Of a DNA stretch of 64,000 nt, positions 23,881-34,554 are shown piece by piece (position 1 is the first letter of the stretch; each line of letters opens with the position of its first letter). The translations under genes and the position numbers were made by a program. The notes under the pieces are model-generated. The model was not told the origin of the DNA and made no database searches. It saw only the letters and a program-made list of their open reading frames with translations. This DNA comes from Melastoma dodecandrum (Eukaryota; Streptophyta; Magnoliopsida; Myrtales; Melastomataceae). The stretch spans positions 1,116,001 through 1,180,000 of the forward strand of contig JARUPY010000473.1 in assembly GCA_029817715.1 (NCBI GenBank), in the 5' to 3' direction.

Positions 23881-24004
23881 CGTGTTCTGGTGGTTTGGTT
23901 GGTTTTCTGTAAGTGCGCTGTGTTGGGGAATGCGTTATGATGTTGCTGCTTTCTATAGTCTGTGTGGTTCGCTTATTTTTCATAAATGCGTATACGCAGG
24001 TACG

Positions 24005-24522
24005 ATGAGTGCTTCCGGGAGTTTTGACACTTGTGTTGGTTCTGTAAATTCATCCTGTGATAGTAGTGAAATGAGGTGCAAACATGGGGTACGAGCTGTA
24101 TTGTATACCTCATGGAGTAGAACTAATCCTGGGAGACGATTCTTTCGCTGTCGAATGTGGAAGGTGGTATTGTAGTTGTTACCGTATTGTATACCATATG
24201 GCTGACTGTTACTGACTAATGTTGTGTGTTATAGGATGATGACTGTGGCTATTTTAGGTGGTTTGATGAGGTTGTACCTGCACGACAGAAAGAGGTGATA
24301 TTACAGCTTCTTGAGCAGAAGAAGATGCTAGAAGATAACATGGAGATTTTGCAAAAGAGAGAAGGCGCAATGGAATCGTTGATCAAGCATTTAGAAGCTG
24401 AGATTATCAAGCAGAAGATGATGAAAAAAAATAGATGTATGTTTATTAGGTCATGGATGAGAGTGTTACTATTTGTGATAGTTGGTGTAATTAGTGTTGT
24501 TGTATATGAATCGTTGAAGTAG
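24005..24522 (+). CDS. GRF-type zinc finger protein with coiled coil and C-terminal membrane segment (MULE cargo)
   Basis: Two exons, 24005-24163 and 24235-24522, give 148 residues. Residues 25-70 form a GRF zinc finger: CKHGVRAVLYTSW, then NPGRRFFRC, then DDDCGYFRWFDE across the intron. Residues about 75-120 are a charged helix (LLEQKKMLEDNMEILQKREG) likely to form a coiled coil. The last 25 residues include a hydrophobic span (VLLFVIVGVISVVVY), a probable tail anchor. A 5' UTR intron probably ends at cgcag, 24000. GRF fingers bind nucleic acids in APE2, NEIL3 and TOP3A. Plants have many small GRF-plus-coiled-coil genes of unknown role; here the gene lies wholly within the transposon and on the strand opposite the transposase. 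Confidence 0.8.
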
Positions 24523-24777
24523 GTGTTATGCGATTAGTGATTGGATATGTTATGTTATTTACTGAAATGGAGATTATGTTGACTTATTTACTGATGTTTA
24601 TTATGTACTTAAAAGGACCAATTTCATAACGAAACACATTTTGTCATAACAACCTGATCTGGACATGAATTTCTTACAATCCTGTTCCATAACAAGCTCA
24701 TTCTTACATAGCGAACACAGATAACATAACAACCAGATGACATAACAACAATCAGGTCCTCATCATGGTTGGCTTGG

Positions 24778-27674
24778 TCAGCTGCTGGTCATGCTTGGTC
24801 CTGGTCCTCTCTCAGCTTGTGGTGCTGGTTCTCTCTCAGCTTGTGGTCCTTGACTCGAGCTTGCTGTAGCCTGTCTCTTGCTGCATGTCCTCTTGTTATG
24901 TCCCTTCTGGCCGCACAGCTTGCACTTCACTTTCCAGTGATGACCGGAACCTGAAAAATCGAAACACATATTAGATGGGTAATAACACATCAGAATTACG
25001 TTGGCAGTGGCATACCGTATTTAGGATATGCGAATGGTAATTCGAATGAAGATTCTTCAACTTGGTCGGATGAAGTTGGCTTTGAGCTTGGCTGGGAAGA
25101 TGGCTGTGAAGATGGCTGCCGCTTGCATGTCCTCCTGTTATGGCCGCAGTTGCCACATAGCTTACATGCCATCCCAAGTCCCGTCCTACTCATCTTTGTC
25201 GCAGTTGTCTTTGGGTCTTCTTCTTTGCTTATCTTTCTCTTTTGCTTTCTTGGTCTGCCTGGCAATTTTTTGTAAGGAGGTGGCCTTACTGGTTCTTCAT
25301 CTACCTTGGGCCAGAACTTTCTACCTTCCAGAGGCTCTAGGACATACATGTACGCCCTTCTATATGTGTCCATGGTGAAATACGAACTAACATAATCCTC
25401 CATGTCCCATTTCATGAACATAATGCAGGACAGAGCATGTAAACATGGGATGCCATGTAACTCCCAGGCCCTACAGCTGCAACTACAAGCCCTAAGATCT
25501 ACTAAGAACCTGTCCGACTCAACCAAAGGCATTGAAACTTCGAACTTCTCCATCATTGACGGTTTAACAACCCATCTAGCAGCACCTTCTTTCATAGACT
25601 CAATGGCTTTCCTGACATTCTCTGTGAGTAAATCAACCCTCCTAGCAGCAGCCCTATTCTTCTCTAACTGTCTCACCATTAGAAGCCGTCTAATTCGCTC
25701 TAACATGTCAATCAATGGTAATCTTCTAGCGGCAACAATATAGGAATTGAACGTCTCGCACATGTTATTACTATGTGTTCCGCAATGGCTAGAAGGGTGG
25801 AAGAAGGCCTTACAGAAATGTTGGGGACCCTGTTTGTGGAAATCTGCAGCCGCTTCGAGGGATCCCGGGACACCATCTCGTCCATGGCTCATCTCATTCA
25901 TGGCTATGTTGAAGTCAACCTTGTTTGTGCATCTAACAGCCTTATAGAAGCAACTCTTCAGGAAAAGACCTCTATGTTTGACCTTCCAATTCTGGTAGAT
26001 GTGTCGGGAGCAGTTCCTTGATTCGGTTTCGGGTGCAAGCAATGAAATGGCATTTAACAATCCCTACAACTTAAAACAGTTAGTATGGAACAGCAAAACA
26101 CAACGCCTTACAGCAAATCACAGTAACCCAACCTACCTTTTGTTGGTCGCTAATAAACGTCCAACCATGGCCGCTACCAACCCCAAGTTCTCTGAAAAGA
26201 ATCTCCAGGAACCAATGCCAGGAATGTTGATTTTCCCCTTCCACCACTGCCCATGCAATGGGGTACATACCATCATTCCCATCGCGGCCAACGGCTGTTA
26301 ATAAGATCCCACCAACCTTGTTCTTTATAAATGTGTCATCAAAGCCAACAAATTGTCTGCAACCGCGAAGGAATCCCTTGATCAACGCTTCAAATCCAAT
26401 GAACAACCTTCTAAAAGTTGTGTGCAGCCCCGTTGATTGTGTCAAATCACAGACCAACTCAAAGCAACTCCCCGGATATTTAAGTCTCAAGGCTGCCAAA
26501 TACGGTTTAAGATCCTTGAAATGATCATCAACCGATCCAAGCATCATTCCATCTGCAAGCCAGCATGCCTGGTAAATCTTCATCAACCCAACCTCAATTG
26601 TATACTTCTTCATGACCTCTTCCTGAATTTCCTTGGCCGTGACACCACCTTTTCTTAAGTTGCCTTCAATGAATTGCTCAGCTAGCCATTTCGTTGTGGC
26701 CTGCCTAATTTGGAATTTCCTTGCACATGTATGAGTGTCGATCACATTCTTTATCGCGAAAGAACCATCCTTCTTCAGCCTGAGCCATAAATCCTCCAGG
26801 GACAACCAGACTCGCATGTAGCCTCCTGCTTTGCTGGGGAACTACGTTTCCAACGTATATTTAGCCCATTAGCAATGGCATACTTCTGTACAGCGCCATG
26901 CATCTGGTTTGGTGTCTCGAAACACATGCCGGGCTTGAACTTTAATGACTTGTGATCACAACCTGGATTATAAGTACTCAGATCAGCCTTCAAATGTTTC
27001 CTCCTGAATGATATTGTGAATGACCCATCATCCAGGAGCATATCCTCGTCAGAACTTTCATACTCAGAATGTTCAACTTGGTCACACTCAGAACCAGCCA
27101 CACTACAAACTTCCACAGTGACAGAACCAGCTACTTCATCAGCTTTCGGACCATTACCATCAACCCTGTCTTCGACAACAACATTTTCCATAACTACACT
27201 CGGTCCTGCCTCCGAGGATACCACACCTACTTCATCGTTCAATGAATCATCACTACTTGTCAAACTAAGGGTGATATCAATACTGCTGCTACTAACCTCC
27301 TTCACAGCTTCATCATCAGATAGTACCTCAATCAATGGCCCTTCGCAATATACATCCAGAGTGGCCCTATCGTTGCATGCATCACACATCTCCATTACAT
27401 CCTTATCGTTAATTATCTGCCTACGACTACCATCGGGAAGCTGCCACCACATTGACCTAACATTGCATCCAGAATCTTGCCCAAAAGCCACTAACGTGAA
27501 GTATCCCATGAGGTCACAATCCACATTCCCATACTTACAAATCTTGCCACCAACATGCATATCCACGTTAATACGCTTCATTCTCACCTGTCTACCCACA
27601 TGCATTTCCAAAAAAAACCGCATCTCACCCTCCCAACCAAACCCACGCAGAAATACACCAACAACAGAAAACAA
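24778..27674 (-). pseudogene. MuDR/MULE transposase with zinc knuckles, one frame slip
   Basis: Exons on the minus strand: about 27674-26137 (with a frame change near 26790), 26063-25016 and 24950-24778. Both introns have GT-AG ends. Domain order: plant MuDR N-terminal region (MHVGGKICKYGN), an acidic linker, the DBD segment (CESGCPWRIYG...THTCARKF), and the MULE DDE domain. In that domain FVGFDDTF supplies the first aspartate and ISDQQKGL the second, then CSRHIYQNW and NNMCETFNSY with the glutamate. A SWIM finger (CSCRAWELHGIPCLH) and two CCHC-like knuckles (CKLCGNCGHNRRTC in exon 2, CKLCGQKGHNKRTC in the last exon) follow. At about 26790 the frame of the DBD is one base out with the continuation, so the full enzyme is not encoded. 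The true start is uncertain. Confidence 0.85.
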
Positions 27675-28055
27675 TGACGCAATACACTTACCTGGAGGAG
27701 AAAAACCAACGAATCGTGCAACAAAGCCTCAAGGATCGCCAACGACAGCCACGGGAGAGAAAACCCAAATCTCCTTCCTGAAGAACCCTAACCCTAACCC
27801 CTATTTCTGCGATTTGATTTTAACATGTAATTCCTCCCACCAGGTAACTCCACGTAAGACAGAAAATATTAATGTCAATGCCACGTAAATAATTCACCAA
27901 CATTTCCGTCAAAAATCTAACGTCCGTCACAAATAAGGCCTCATACAAAAGTGTCATCGATTTAAGGCCAAATTGAAAAATTTTTAAACGATTTGCAAAA
28001 TCGAAAAGTTTGCCAATACTTGGGGCCAAAAATCGATATTTTGCCAAAAAAAAAA

Positions 28056-28426
28056 GACAGAAAATTCATAACCCTAATTCCCGGAACTCCACTAATAGTT
28101 TTTTTTTTTGGCTGTTGTAATAATATTAATTATTACTATTTTGTCATTCTCGTATTATTCGTTCCATCGTAACGAGTCATGTCCATTATTTCTAAACATC
28201 GTTAACAAAGCTGGTTATCATGTAATAAATTATCAAATACACAGTATTATAATAAAAATGTCAAGAACAACGCCACTAAATATCACCCGTTCGTTTCCCG
28301 TGAAGTGTACGGTCAAGACTGGCTCCCGTCTCAACCCCACCCCCCCCCCCCGGGCGACAATGGCCGTTTTGTTTGTTCCGGACAGAGAGACCTTTCGAAG
28401 CGTGACTCTCGGGCAAACTCCACCCC
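28056..28426. other. Short spacer between MULE and SCY2
   Basis: About 370 bp, AT-rich at first, with a C-rich run (ccccacccccccccccccgg, near 28335). It should contain the original promoter of the SCY2 copy; no other feature recognised. Confidence 0.45.
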
Positions 28427-30204
28427 ATGGAAGCTGCGATTCTCGTACCTGGCCGCGTTGATTTTCATATTGCCTCTACTAAATTCCCAGGTAGATGGAT
28501 TTTCCGTCCTATGCAGCTTTTCGGGTATTCTTTTGGGGGGAGTTTTTTAAGTGGGTTGTTGGGGAAGAGTTCACCGTGAGCATGCCAACTGTTTGTTCTT
28601 GTTCCTCTGAGAGCCCTGTAGTTCGATCACGTGGGATATTTTACACGTTTCGTGAAAGAAGAGTGTTGTGAGATGCTTTAAGGCTAAAGGGTGAGGATTC
28701 TTTGGCTCGAAAGGTGAGATGTTTGACCTATTGTTAATGTGGCTCCTTGTCTACGAAAGAGCTAATATGCTTCAGAACTAGAAACATTGCTGGAAGTTAC
28801 TTGTTTTAACAAAATGGTCGCTTGATCGTAATAAATCGGGAGTCTGAGTACATTTTGGGTAATAGCCTGTTTTATGAGTCTTTTTTATTGTGCTTATATG
28901 TTACAGTTAGCTTAAGGAGCATATAATTCTCCGTATGATGAATCAATCCCTTTTCGTTATTTAAGAATAGTCATTCCATTCTTCACCTAATAGCTATTTG
29001 ATGAATCCAACGTAATGTTATAGTTAACTTAAAGTTGTTCCTTTTTGGATGATAAGAGCATAGTTCTGTGCGCTGATTGTGAAGAGAAACCCATAGTACT
29101 ATCTAAGTTGGTAGTTATATGCTGAGCATGCAGGTGGAAGGAAGACAGTCGCCCGCAGATGGGATCGCCTATCGCCTGGGGGAGGCCATCTTTCCTTGAA
29201 TAGAAGTAATGTCGAACTTGGAAGAAGCCCGATGATGCTTAATAGCTGGCATGTTCGATCAGAGATTGAATGGAAGTTTCGTGTATGCTGCTCGGGCAGT
29301 AATAGCCACGTGCAGTCATTGATGTCGCCAGCAGCTGATCCAGTTATCTCTTTATCAGACAATGAGGAATATGTTACTGACTTTCGAGATCCAGCAAAAT
29401 TCAAGGATGTTCCGGCAAAGTCTAGAGCATATAAGAGCAGATTCCTGAATTTAGTTCGTCTTAGTTCTGTTACCAACAATGCAGTGGAAGCTTTCTTCAA
29501 AAGTGAAATACGAAGACGATTATTTGTAACAGCAACTTTACTGGTACTAAGTCGTGTTGGCCATTTCATCCCTTTGCCCGGATTCGACAGACGAATGATA
29601 CCACAAGACTATTTGAAATTTGTATCGGGATCTGTAGGTGAGATTGTGGTTATTGATGATGTGAATATATATGCATGTCCTTATTGTTAGAAATATTACA
29701 GGACTGGTTTTTGTACTTGGTGTTGGCTTTATATATTTCTCGATTGCATGTCGCTTCCACCTGGTCTGTGACCAATCTTAAAGGTAATTTTTTGGCAGAC
29801 GAACTAGGTGATTTGACAACACAGTTGAAGTTTCATTCTTCCAGCTTGGGATCAGTCCTCAGATAATGGCATCAATTCTTATGCAGGTGCAGAAGTTTCC
29901 TCAGATATTCCATCCCCTGGTGAGAGTTATATATGGAAAATACATACTAAAGATACTGGAGATGCAGGTGCTTTGTCATCTTGTCCCATCCTTTGTAAAG
30001 CTACGCAAAGAAGGGTTAGATGGGCATGAGAAGTTCAAGAGCTATATGTGTGTGAGCATATTGATATAAATCCTTGCTAATCTGTTGAATTGTAAACCTT
30101 TTCATGTCTTGCAGATGGTGGATTTCCCTTTGCTTTGCAATAGTGGAAGCTCTGGTTATTTCAACTTATTCCCAGCCATATTCTGTACATGCTGCCAGTA
30201 ATAG
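28427..30204 (+). pseudogene. SCY2: Chloroplast SecY2 translocase (SCY2), 5' half only and frame-disrupted
   Basis: SCY2 is the channel subunit of the second Sec system in the plastid inner envelope. Recognisable exons: 28427-28490, 29134-29637, 29799-29886, 29967-30047 and 30115-30204. Diagnostic blocks are SRFLNLVRLSSVTNNAVEAFF, SEIRRRLFVTATLLVLSRVG and HFIPLPGFDRR (before and in the first membrane helix), then VLCHLVPSFVKLRKEGLDGHEK, then a helix reading through FAIVEALVIS in the last exon. In the third exon the frame slips by one base just after TTQLK, closing the frame. After 30204 no further SCY2 exon is found, although a SecY needs ten membrane helices and only about three are present. 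The remainder was lost; Mutator-like terminal repeats begin 59 bp further on. Confidence 0.87.
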
Positions 30205-30262
30205 GTCTTTTGCCTTATTCTCATTTAGCATCAAATGATTCAGTATTTAGTGAAATTATAAA

Positions 30263-30618
30263 GGCAAAATATACGTTTATGGCCTCAACTTTGAGCCAAC
30301 TTTCTGTTTTGTCATTAACTTAGTTTGTTATATAATTTTGTCACAACTTTTATTTTTATTTTGATATTGGTCAATCTTGAATTTTATCGCGCATAAGACA
30401 AACAGACCTTAATAGACAATTTTCATTTACCAACTAAAAAGGAAAAAAAAGTAAAAAAATGAGAACTAATATTGAAACCTTATTTTTTTATTTGGCAAAA
30501 TATACGTTTATGGCCTCAACTTTGAGCTAACTTTTTGTTTTGTCATTAACTTAGTTTGTTATATAATTTTGTCACCAACTTTTGTTTTTATTTTGATTTT
30601 GACAAATCCTGAATTTCT
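30263..30618 (+). repeat. Direct repeat of two Mutator-like terminal sequences
   Basis: Two copies of about 125 bp (30263-30387 and 30494-30618) start ggcaaaatatacgtttatgg and stay closely similar through tttgttatataattttgtca. Their first 40 bases resemble the terminal repeats of the MULE at 23367 and of the small element at 55795. They lie in the same orientation, so they are not a matched TIR pair. They may be one end of two nested elements or a tandemly duplicated end. Confidence 0.6.
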
Positions 30619-31092
30619 TCTAGCGAAAGCCAAACAATGCATTAATATAGTCTGACTCGTGTCCTATAATAGTAGAGTTTCGACCTCTCATTCATTCGTC
30701 TCATAATCAACTTTATCCGTAATAGCAGCCACATAATAGAACATCATCCGACAGTCATCGATTAGGAATCTTGTGAAAACAGATGGTTAGGAATCTTCAG
30801 TTCCCATCTATCGCTTCGGTTGAGTGTTACAAATCCTGCCCTGCTGCAAATGTTGTAATGAATTCTTAAAATGGGGAGATCGTCCCTTGAATACAATGCG
30901 GAGGTTACAGCAAAAAGCCCAACCCATCAATACCAAGAAGAAAACAGAAACAGGCCCAAAAGATCCACCGCTGTTCTCTCTTCCCTCATTCTCATTCTAT
31001 TTTCCTCTCACGATTTCGGAAAAGAAGCCGAAAAACCTCCGCTGTCCCCCTTCTCCCTCTAAGGTAGCCGTCGCTCCGTCCGGGAGGACACC
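30619..31092. other. Spacer upstream of SmD1
   Basis: About 470 bp with no recognised gene; the last 150 bp are pyrimidine-rich (ctctcttccctcattctcat) and should hold the SmD1 promoter and leader. Confidence 0.45.
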
Positions 31093-32157
31093 ATGAAGCT
31101 CGTCAGGTAAGTTCGTCGGCGTTGCTTTCTCCTGGCTGTCTGTTTTCCGTTAGTTAGTCAGTTAGTTGATTTTTCTGCTGGTTTTGTGTTCGTGTTTTTT
31201 GTTTTTGGTTGGGGCGGGCTGATGGTTAAGGTTTTTGATGAAGCTGAACAATGAGACGGTCTCGATCGAGCTCAAGAACGGCACCGTCGTCCACGGAACT
31301 ATCACCGGTAGACCCTCCCGTCCCTTTCGTACGATCAACATTACGCTGCTAGAAATGCGGTGAAATTGTTTCTCTCGATTTGTTTTCTTCTGTTTCTGCA
31401 GTGGCTAGGTCTAGGTCTAGGGTCGCTCCCGTGTCCTTGCTTGTTTTTGCCTGTGTACTGTGACTGCTTGTACGACCTTGTCCTTCTCTATGAGGATGCC
31501 TCCTAGTACTGTGATTTCGTCGACTAGTTAAAGCTCAAATGAAACAGATGTTACTACAACAGACTACAGAGGCAATAACAGTCAAACCTTGCGGGCTTAG
31601 CTGTATGGATTCTTGTTTTTTCTATCATTAGGGTTTGGGTTACAGTACAAACTTTTCAGGAAGAATTCTTAGAAATAATTTAGCACTCCTGCTCTGTGCA
31701 GTTTTTCATGTTGCCGTATTCCCTTATGGTGAATTGGGTTGTTGTTGTTATAGTTGATACTGATTCTTTGATAATTCAGGTGTGGACATCAGCATGAACA
31801 CTCATCTCAAGACTGTAAAGCTCACTTTAAAAGGAAAGAATCCGGTGACTCTCGACCATTTGAGTGTTAGGGGCAACAACATCCGTTACTACATTCTGCC
31901 CGACAGTTTGAATCTCGAGACTTTGTTGGTGGAAGAGACGCCTAAAGTCAAACCTAAGAAGCCAACTGCCGGTACTGACCTCACTTTGTTCCTTAGATCA
32001 ATTATGTGTTCTTTGGTTTGGTTTGTATCTCCCCTGTTGCTATACATTTGCTAGTGAAAGAAAAACAGTCGTAAAATCCCGATTGATCATTTCAGGTCGG
32101 CCAATGGGACGAGGCAGGGGACGTGGGCGTGGCCGCGGGCGCGGTCGAGGGCGTTAA
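31093..32157 (+). CDS. SmD1: Small nuclear ribonucleoprotein SmD1
   Basis: Subunit of the seven-member Sm ring around U1, U2, U4 and U5 snRNA. Four exons: 31093-31106, 31231-31307, 31780-31971 and 32096-32157; the product is 114 residues, matching plant SmD1. The Sm1 motif lies in [21 protein letters not shown] and the Sm2 motif in [18 protein letters not shown]. The tail is the expected Gly-Arg repeat ([12 protein letters not shown]), which is symmetrically dimethylated in this family. The first coding exon is only 14 bp (MKLV plus two bases). Intact, with no unusual feature in the body. Confidence 0.95.
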
Positions 32158-34554
32158 GCCTGGATGCTTGGGGTTTTAATTTTTTGTCACTACCGGTTAT
32201 ATGCACGCCTTTATTCTCTCGGCATGTCGATGCAAATGCATGGAGTTATTTTAGTTGCAGTTAATGATTTTTATTTGTTAGTGCTGTGAAGGTATATCTA
32301 AGATGTTGTGTAGGAAGTCAGCTGTTCACTTGTTGTGTTTATGAATTAGAGCTACTACTTAAAACTGCGACAGTTGTTTCTAACTGAGATTATTATAGCT
32401 TTACCTTTTTGTTTTGCGCCACTCTTGCTCATGTTATGCTCTGTTGCTGCACAATATCCTCCCTGAAATTCGTAACCATGAGCAATGCCATGGAAAGTGG
32501 GAAACATCTCAGATGTGTTTCGGCTCAAAGCATACTGATGTTTTACCTCAGTTGTGCCCGTGCATAGGAACCCCCCTGGCCCCACCAGTCAGTCTTCCCC
32601 AGTTGGGTTTTTGGCTGATGCACAGGGTATTATTAGCATCCAAGGCAAGGTATTTTCTCGACCACGTAGTGTGATCTGGTTTATGAAATGATGTTCTTGA
32701 TGATGTGTGCCATCCTCGTTTAAGGCTAAAATACAATTGGCTTATCTGGTTATTGGCATTGCATCTTATCTATACTTTTCATGCACGTAAAAACAAGTTG
32801 AGGAGACTAGAGCTTTTGTGCTTTGAGAGCCGATAGTTGATTGACATCATAAATCTCTTTATGTCACACTCGAGGCAGATTAGCATGGACGAACTTGGAT
32901 TTTCTAGATTCTTCATTGCTTTACTCCCCTAGAATGATTGAAATCGAATAAAGGGTATTCACCTAAATGTTGTCTAATCATCATAAAGGGAAGGGGAGTT
33001 CTTTCCATAGTTTGCACGGGTGATCTTGATTGTAAAGGTGGCCAGTCAAGACTCACGCTAGGAAATTCACGAATTCGTCCTAGCTTTACACCCCTCTTGA
33101 CGTGACTCGAATTGTACACAATTCATCATGCTTGTTCAGGACTTAGCCTTTTGTTTCCTTCCGATGATGGAGGGCAGGGCTAACTCGTGGATGGTTCAGA
33201 GCAGGTACCAGCAATGATACTAAAAGACCAGGTGATGTGACTCGAGTTTTGACCTGATTATTTTACATGATTTCCTAGTGGGGGGATGTGGAGATGCTGA
33301 ATTTTAAGGATCATTACCAATGATGTAATGACAAGAACTAAATTGTGGGTTCTTGGGGTGTGATGTAATACCAGATTTTGGTGGCTGGCTGCTTTTTAGC
33401 TTTTACCTTTATAGTACAATGGCAATGGCCTCCATTCAGGCAACTTTATGATTTGATTAGTCGGGGTGAACAGACGACCCCTCAAATCATAACCCCAAAA
33501 CAGTGTGGATGGATGATTTGGATGCAATCGCGTTCGGACAACAACGTCCTTGGATAACGAAAGCTTTTCTTTTTGGGAGGAATTTGCCACAAGGACAAGA
33601 CCGTGCATATCCGTTTGTGAACTTAGGCTGACTCCAGCTATGGCCTCCACCACTATTGACCAGGACTGGGAGAAGAGATGTTCTCCATGTGATTTGCTTT
33701 AACTGGGGAGATGGTGGCGATGGCCCCCATCCTCCTACAGATAGGTTCGACTCTCGTTCCAGAGTCGGGAGTAGCAATGGCTTGCGACTCACACTGATAC
33801 GTGCGAGCCACGAGCCTGGTGTGTGCCGCGTACCGTCTGTATGGGATGAAATATACATGAACGGACTCCAGGCGGCGATGCAAAATGAGCGGATGCACTT
33901 TGATCTGAAACAGACAAGGAAGCGAGCAACAAAAGGAGGAATATCATCGGGAGCACAAAGTCGCCGTCCATTTGAGTGGACAGTGGTGGGGGGGGGGGTC
34001 CGAAGAAGAATCGAATGCTGCTAAATGCTGTATCCAACTAGTGTGAGGTATACAACACCATCACCAAAAGAATCATCATCATCATCTTCTTCTTCTTCTT
34101 CTTCTTCACCCTTTGCCAATTGTCCAAAAAGAAAAGCAAAAGAAACAAATATTCAACTCATCTTGATAAAACTTATTCCCAGAAAGAACAAGAACAAAAA
34201 GGGAACTCCAAGATAAAATTCTCTTTTTTAAATCGCCCCCTCCTTGGAATCAATCAATCACTCAATCAATCATAAGCAAAAGCATACAAAAATCAGCAGG
34301 AGTAAACCCTAAATCAGTGAGCCATCCAAACAAAATCAGCATCACAAAACCAAAGAAGAAGAAGATGGAAAGAATTGTGGGTAGTGGTGGGGTTTTGTCT
34401 TTATTTATTCCAACTGAGTTGACCAGAGAAGAGGAAAAAAAGAAAGAGTAATCTGCTGCTACAGCTTGACCCAATTTGATGCGAGTTGTAGCAACTTCTC
34501 CTTTTTTCTCCTCCTATAAAAGTTACCATCTCTACTCAGGCCTAAGTAATAGTC
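32158..34554. other. Long intergenic region between SmD1 and IPT
   Basis: About 2.4 kb. A minus-strand open frame at 33487-33858 (Cys/Pro/Ser-rich, CPCGKFLPKRKAF) has no recognisable domain. A (TCA)n(TTC)n microsatellite occupies about 34073-34108, and a G10 run lies near 33990. A TATA box (tcctataaaag) at 34511-34521 is 34 bp before the IPT start codon. Confidence 0.5.

Larger units (their letters stand above)
23367..28045 (-). mobile_element. Mutator-like element (MULE), 4679 bp, with transposase and GRF-zinc-finger cargo
   Basis: Terminal inverted repeats of 134 bp (23367-23500 and 27912-28045) begin GGCAAAATATCGATTTTTGG and differ at about one position. The element is flanked on both sides by a run of ten A residues (23357-23366 and 28046-28055), fitting the usual 9-bp MULE target duplication. 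It carries a MuDR-type transposase gene on the minus strand and a separate two-exon gene on the plus strand. Subterminal G-rich repeats follow the left TIR. The near-identical TIRs suggest fairly recent activity, but a frame slip in the transposase suggests this copy no longer makes the full enzyme. Confidence 0.92.

Noticed and set aside
27780..27800. Telomere-like run (aaccctaaccctaacccc)
   Set aside because: Only about three units, at the inner edge of a MULE terminus and mirrored by G-rich repeats at the other end; subterminal transposon sequence rather than an interstitial telomere.
27016..27888. 290-codon plus-strand open frame, Ser/Thr/Pro-rich
   Set aside because: It is the antisense of the MULE transposase N-terminal region; the minus strand holds the recognisable MuDR text.
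33743..33775. tRNA-like hairpin (gactctcgttccagagtc)
   Set aside because: It forms a short stem-loop, but no acceptor, D or anticodon arms fit around it.
33487..33858. 123-codon minus-strand frame rich in Cys, Ser and Pro
   Set aside because: No recognisable family; it overlaps other unrelated frames of similar length on both strands, so there is no basis to call it a gene. I also considered an organellar DNA insert but could not match it.
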